A stretch of 64,000 bases of DNA from Hypholoma sublateritium FD-334 SS-4 (lineage: Eukaryota; Basidiomycota; Agaricomycetes; Agaricales; Strophariaceae). Position numbers and translations under genes: made by a program. Below the pieces are notes generated by a model, which was not told where the DNA came from, ran no database searches, and was given only the letters and a program-made list of their open reading frames with translations. The stretch covers positions 1 through 64,000 of the forward strand of contig KN817657.1 in NCBI GenBank assembly GCA_000827495.1, given 5' to 3'. Shown piece after piece: positions 59,467-64,000 of the stretch. How positions within the stretch are numbered: the first letter of the stretch is position 1; every line of letters begins with the position of its first letter.

Positions 59467-60789
59467 CTGTCATATGCTAGGGAGTAGTCCCCACGATTAT
59501 GGTCGCACAAATTACGCGCCTGTCTTCGAACAAATCATGTCACCAATCCGGGCCACAATTGTCGACCTTGCGCTTTCAAGATGACAGTACAGATACAGTC
59601 TAGTATCAATCTAGCCATCCCAAAGTTGCTATACATCACTAATACACCAGTATATATCTTCTATACTTTGCAAAGTACCGTATAATGACATTAGAAAAAC
59701 GGTCGAGCTGGACGTCACGTCCTCTGCAAGTCCTCTCAGAGAATTCTGCACACACGGCGGAGGCGGAGCGTTCAGGCCCGAGTCGGCCCGGCTGCGCCGC
59801 AGAGGCGCGCACGATCTGGGAAGTGCGCAACGCGCAATTGACGTAGGCGCGAAGGGGGAAGCGTATGTTGAGCATGGTAGGGGAGACGTGTACGAGGGAG
59901 CCAGGCGAGGGAGAGGGAGATGGGAAAGGAGGACGAGGACGATGAGCGAGGTCAAGAACATGGTGGAAAGAAACGATACAAGCAGCTTCAGATCCAGTGC
60001 AGCAGTATGTAGCAGCGTACACCGACACGGAGTCACGCACGGGTGGAGATATAGCGTGAGCGCAGCATCTAACAGAGAGAGCGACATAATACTCACCGTC
60101 GTCAGTCGCGCGCCAGCGGAATACGGTTGGAGCGAGGAGCGTGGGCGAGAGCGGGGAGTAGGTGGGAGGGCGAATATGGAAAGCAGAAGCGTGGCGGGAG
60201 GTAGAGGACGAACCGATACGGAGTGTCAACGGGGGTGAGTCACGCCAGGGCAGATACCCATTCTTGTGGAAGAACGGCGGCGTACATGTCGACGCAGCGG
60301 GTGGGTAGAATAGGCGCATATGCGGCAAGCCGCAGATCCGCCGTGGTGAGAGAATCGCTATGCGCGTTGCGCATCGCAGTGTGCACGGTCCAGCTGCAGC
60401 GGCTGTCGAAGAATAAGACTCAAGTGGTGCGGGGGTGCGATCAGATTCACCATTTCTCCTGCCATCCTCCCGCGTGCTGGCGCAATACCTTGTCAATTCG
60501 TCGGGAGGGAGATTAAGTCGGACAAGGCGGCATTTAGATCATTGTTAAACAATACTCAGCGTGTACCTTGAATCCTCGTATCTCTCTACCTTTATGCTAG
60601 CTGAAAACTCTCTGGCCCACTTCACTGCGTGCAGCAGTATACGACCATCCGCAATGTAATATTGATTTCCAGCGCCAATTATGATTGAGCGAGTGCCTTG
60701 CGTATAACGACGCTGGCCACTCGGTCAAGAACTTTGTCAGACGCTGAGTTTCCGCCTGATTCTGGCGCAATTTTTTCATGTATTTCATG
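59467..60789. other. Stretch with no supported gene
   Basis: A minus-strand frame at 59639-60496 is open for 285 codons, but its composition (Ser/Arg/Pro/Ala) and lack of any domain mark it as either a shadow or a dead gene. No splice chain was found. Confidence 0.4.
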
Positions 60790-61020
60790 CAGCACGCAGT
60801 TGCATCTGGAAAATTAAAGTCGGCACTGCGCCTTGACGTGTTCGTGTACGCCGGCGTGCGCGATCCATCCAGCACGTCTGCACTGGAGGACCTTTCAAAT
60901 AAATACCCGGGGCTCGTGTGGATCGTTAAAGCTATCTCTGCGGATGCAGCGAGAAACGCGCAGGTGAGCAAGGCAAAGCAAAGACGCGTGGGCACGCTCA
61001 TTGCTAAAACTGGTGCGTCC
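60790..61020 (+). pseudogene. Short-chain dehydrogenase fragment (copy B)
   Basis: Reads VFVYAGVRDPSSTSALEDLS, then LVWIVKAISADAARNAQV and RVGTLIAKTG before a GTGCGT donor, equivalent to copy A at 56518-56729 and to residues about 30-90 of SDR enzymes. The NAG motif is changed to KTG. The preceding sequence should hold TGxxxGIG but reads GKLKSALRLD, and no catalytic Tyr-x3-Lys segment follows. It is a relic, inverted relative to copy A. Confidence 0.65.
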
Positions 61021-61199
61021 CAATACACGTGTCAGAGGCTACCGATATATTCTAACGTCTGGGCTGATGAAGCGGAGGCGCGTATTGAAGACACAGTTCT
61101 GAATACGAAGGCAATCGATTTACCGGAGCGTTTCACTGTGCTTCAATTCTTTTTTTCTTTTTCTTCTTGTTTTGTGACCTTGACTATTCCGAGCGCGTG

Positions 61200-62012
61200 C
61201 TGCTTCTTGTGAAGCGTTCGGTACGGGTGCGGTGTAGAACGTCGACGGAGTGCGCATGGCAGTGCGTGCGTGGTACATAGGGAGAGGAGGAGGCAGCGTA
61301 CATGGTGATCACGCTCAGCGCTACGACGACGCAGGATACAACGATGCAGTCACCCGGGGATAATTTATCTCTTAAGGAGCCCCGCGCGCAGTGTGAATGT
61401 TATGAACCGCTTGTTCATGCGCGACGTCCGCGCGTTGCAAATAGAAAGCTCACCAATGCAGCGGCGATCGCGACCTCAATTGTCGCCCCAGCGCTTGCAG
61501 CTCGAGGACCCGTGCGTGCATGCGCGCGACGAACGCGCGGCGAGCGCAGTAGCGCCGGTGTATGTGAGTAGCCCGAAGCGCACAGTTGCGACGAGGCGGA
61601 AGGGCGGCGAAAGGACGGTGTGTAGTCTGCGGTAGAAGCAGACTCAAGAGTTGCGGCTGTTTTGTGGGGTGGTGGGGATGGGGGCGAACACGCACCTGGG
61701 TGAGAGTGGCGATGTAGGTGCCCATCGCACGGAAGTGGAACGGTATGGCCAATACACGCGTCAGAAGGGGCGGAAAAGTACATTTGTAGTGTGGAACTCA
61801 CCAAATGCCCCCGACCCATACAAATAATATCCGAAGTCGATATCAGGAGTAGATGAGAAGCGAATGCACTGTACGAGCACCTTGAAGAAGCGCCGATATC
61901 TGTGGAAACGCTGGAAGTATATGTGTGTCTGGAAGGTGACAACACCGAAGAGAAACACAGAGACCGCGCCGCCGATCTCGAGTACACCAAACATCGTGGC
62001 TATTGTCGTCAT
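61200..62012 (-). pseudogene. DUF6534-type membrane protein relic (copy 2)
   Basis: The first exon is well kept: ATG at 62012, MFGVLEIGGAVSVFLFGVVT, then FQTHIYFQRFHRYRRFFKVL before a GT donor near 61890. This is the first membrane segment and the Gln-x-x-x-Tyr-Phe-x-Arg motif of basidiomycete DUF6534 proteins. Later parts are only echoes: TIEVAIAAALVSFLFATRGR at about 61.4-61.5 kb and CIVVSCVVVALSVITMYAAS at about 61.3 kb, in frames separated by stops. It corresponds to the relic at 46200-47249 and is part of the duplicated block. Confidence 0.6.
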
Positions 62013-64000
62013 CGGTCACGGTTCCGCTGGAAATCGCAAGCAGCGGGGAGGAGATAAAATATGTGTGCACGATTATAGGGAAGGTAAACACAACGAGCGT
62101 CGAGAGGCACCTGATAAAATGGTCTGTTACGTTCTGCGAGCGGCCGCGGAGGGACTACGCATCATATTCACTGCAATTTTCCAACGTTGCTGTGAAATTC
62201 GAAATGAAAGTTTGTCACGCTGAAACTTGAAACGGAGTGATTATCGAGATATTTTCGGTGACCTGACTAGCGCCCGTTGGTTACAGTAGAGTTTCCACTA
62301 ATGCGAGCGAAATGGATCGCGGATGGGCTAAGAATAGAATGAGTGATGGCGGCCCGCGAAGTTCCCATACGATCTTGTTCGTCAACGACGATGACGATCA
62401 GCATCGGGCGTCTCAAGGCGGTCAAGAACGCTGCCATCGGCAACCCCAAGAGCAAGGCGACTCTGGCCCAGGACCCCGTCCTCCTCGCACGTACGTCCCG
62501 CCCTATCCCGCCCCGCCCGCCTAACCGCGCCCAGCCTCATCGACCCCTCCACGACCAAGCCCTCGCTGCAGAGGCCGCCCACGTTGTCGCCTCTCTCGCC
62601 CTCGGCGCCGACGCCGCCCTCCATGCCTTACTCGCCGCCCAAGCACCCCGCATCCTCCTCTTCGCCCTTGCCAACCACCGCGAGCCCCACACACGCGCCG
62701 CCGTAACCCGCGCCCTCCGAGTTGTCGCAGCCAGCACCGCCGACGCCGTCGGGCCTGCCCTCTGGGGCCTGACGCGGACGCCCTCCCGCGAGCTGCGCGC
62801 GGCCTCCGGGTGCGTTTTTGTCCCACCTTACTGTGCCGCTCGTAATTGTTGTTGTAGATGGACGAAGCCGTACTATATGCGCTTGCCGCGCTTGCTCGCG
62901 AAAATTCCACCGTTGCTGGATACCTCGGGCAAAGTGGTGCGTACCCGCGATCTCTTTTTTGACCATTTTCTGACAGTGTACAGGCAGCCGGCGGCTCAGC
63001 CAACGCCCCGCCGCCCACGATAGAGGAGATGGGCGTGCGCACGGTACTCAATGTCGTCAATCACATGCTCTCTGTTGCGCCGGAGGAGAGCCCGCTTGTG
63101 CGCATGCGCGCGTGCTTCATGCTACGTGGGCATTTTTTACTTGTTAGTTGTAGACAAAGATCTAATTGTGGTATAGATTATCTGGTCGCCGATGACCTGC
63201 AGCTGTGCAATGCCGCGCTCGATCGCGGCTGCCTCGATGCCCTTGGGGCGCTCATACTTTCACTGGCACCGACGGAGCCGGCCCCGCCAGAGTGAGAAGA
63301 GGCAGAAGCTGCGGCGACGCAAGCTCTGCGCGAGGTGCGCCGTCTCATCTCTTTACGATTTTCATATCTGATCAATATTATACCCGCTTCGCAGGGTGCC
63401 CTCACAGCTCTCGCCTCGCTCGCACTCGCATCGGACGACGTCCGGCGGCGCATCGCGGCCCCGCCGCTCTCCCTCTTCCCGTCGCTCTCCCGCGCGCTGC
63501 GCGCGACGCACGTCGGCACACGCTACGCCGCGGCCCAGTGCGTGCGCGTGATGAGCCGCGGCGTCAGCGTGCTGAGGAAGAGCGTTGTCGATACGGGATT
63601 GGGCCTCGATGTCTTGTGCATCGTGCTCGGGACACCGCTCCCTACACGCAGCGGCGGGGGTGCGAATACGGCCCCGGGCGCGCGGGCGGGTGATGTAGAG
63701 GTGAAGTGGCCTGCGGAAGACGCGCCGGTGGCTGATGGAGGCGACTTTTTGCGCGGTGAGGATCGGCGGGTGCTCGGCGCGGCGCTGTCCGCGGTGTGTA
63801 ATATCGTAAACGACTTTTCTCCCCTGCGGCCCGTGTGTGCACTTCTGTTTGTTCAAAAAAAATCAATGCTAATATATGCGCGACAGGCGTACCTCGAGAA
63901 GAACCTCGTTCCGCGGCTGGTGGAACTGCTGCGCGCGTCGGGCGACGGGCCGCTGCGCGTCAGCGCGCTGTGGGCGGCGAAGAACCTCGTGCGCAAGGCG
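61220..64000 (+). repeat. Segmental duplication, right copy (runs off the window)
   Basis: Same gene order and orientation as 46270-50125. It includes the DUF6534 relic, the divergent spacer and the ARMC8-like exons. Confidence 0.75.
62346..64000 (+). pseudogene. Broken second copy of the ARMC8/Gid5 gene, partial
   Basis: Aligns with the intact gene at 47842 from its start (MAAREVPIRSCSSTTMTISI) to the window end (RLVELLRASGDGPLRVSALW). Lesions: one base is missing at the end of exon 1 (CTCGCAC before GTACGT) and another at the start of exon 2 (CGACCCCTCC for CGACGCCCTCC). About 0.3 kb encoding the segment after SRELRAA is deleted. The exon with AKSRSAEVQVAACL and the His-rich insert is absent. 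The Trp codon TGG of EPAPPEWEE is TGA at 63293-63295. Later exons (LTALASLALASDDVRRRIA, SAVCNIVNDFSPLRP) remain clean, so decay is uneven. It cannot make a full ARMC8 protein. Confidence 0.8.

Noticed and set aside
59639..60496. 285-codon minus-strand frame
   Set aside because: No domain, no start context, Ser/Pro/Arg-rich, and no intron chain; treated as non-coding or dead.
1..64000. CRISPR array, rRNA genes or bacterial-type operons
   Set aside because: No regularly spaced identical repeats, no rRNA-like segments, and the gene structure is eukaryotic with introns.

Overview
The window looks like a piece of an Agaricomycete (mushroom-type Basidiomycota) nuclear genome. The evidence is short GT-AG introns (about 43-60 bp, one of 145 bp), several F-box/leucine-rich proteins, a Kre9/Knh1-type surface protein, an eqolisin peptidase, an MLL5/Set3-type PHD-SET protein, and relics of membrane-protein, Fic and short-chain-dehydrogenase families common in these fungi. 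There are no operons. Gene models below were built by eye from reading frame, splice sites and protein similarity.

Layout. 0-15 kb is gene-poor: one five-exon F-box gene on the minus strand (3524-6119), a decayed F-box relic (11.8-13.1 kb), and two mariner-like transposon ends near 14.1 and 14.7 kb. 15-27 kb holds a Kre9/Knh1-like surface protein, two small C2H2 zinc-finger genes on the minus strand, a tRNA-Ile(AAU), an F-box gene, a single-pass Ser/Thr-rich membrane protein and a secreted glutamic peptidase. 29-38 kb holds a broken Fic-domain gene and a large SET3-type chromatin gene (31831-37578). 39.9-43.4 kb holds an F-box gene split by a 1.9-kb element with perfect 656-bp terminal inverted repeats and an 8-bp target duplication. 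44.6-52.9 kb holds a headless F-box/LRR gene, an ARMC8/GID5 gene (nine exons, 859 codons) and another F-box gene. 53-64 kb is mostly decayed sequence around one intact multi-pass membrane protein gene. At its right end it carries a second, broken copy of the ARMC8 locus with the same upstream membrane-protein relic, so this is a segmental duplication.

The recurring theme is protein turnover: six F-box loci plus a GID/CTLH ligase subunit. This most likely reflects the general expansion of F-box genes in these fungi rather than one local pathway. The most unusual object is the inverted-repeat element. Each arm carries CCCCGTAAA-like motifs about every 20-21 bp (two helical turns), and removing the element plus one target-site copy restores a clean 524-codon F-box reading frame, so it arrived recently.
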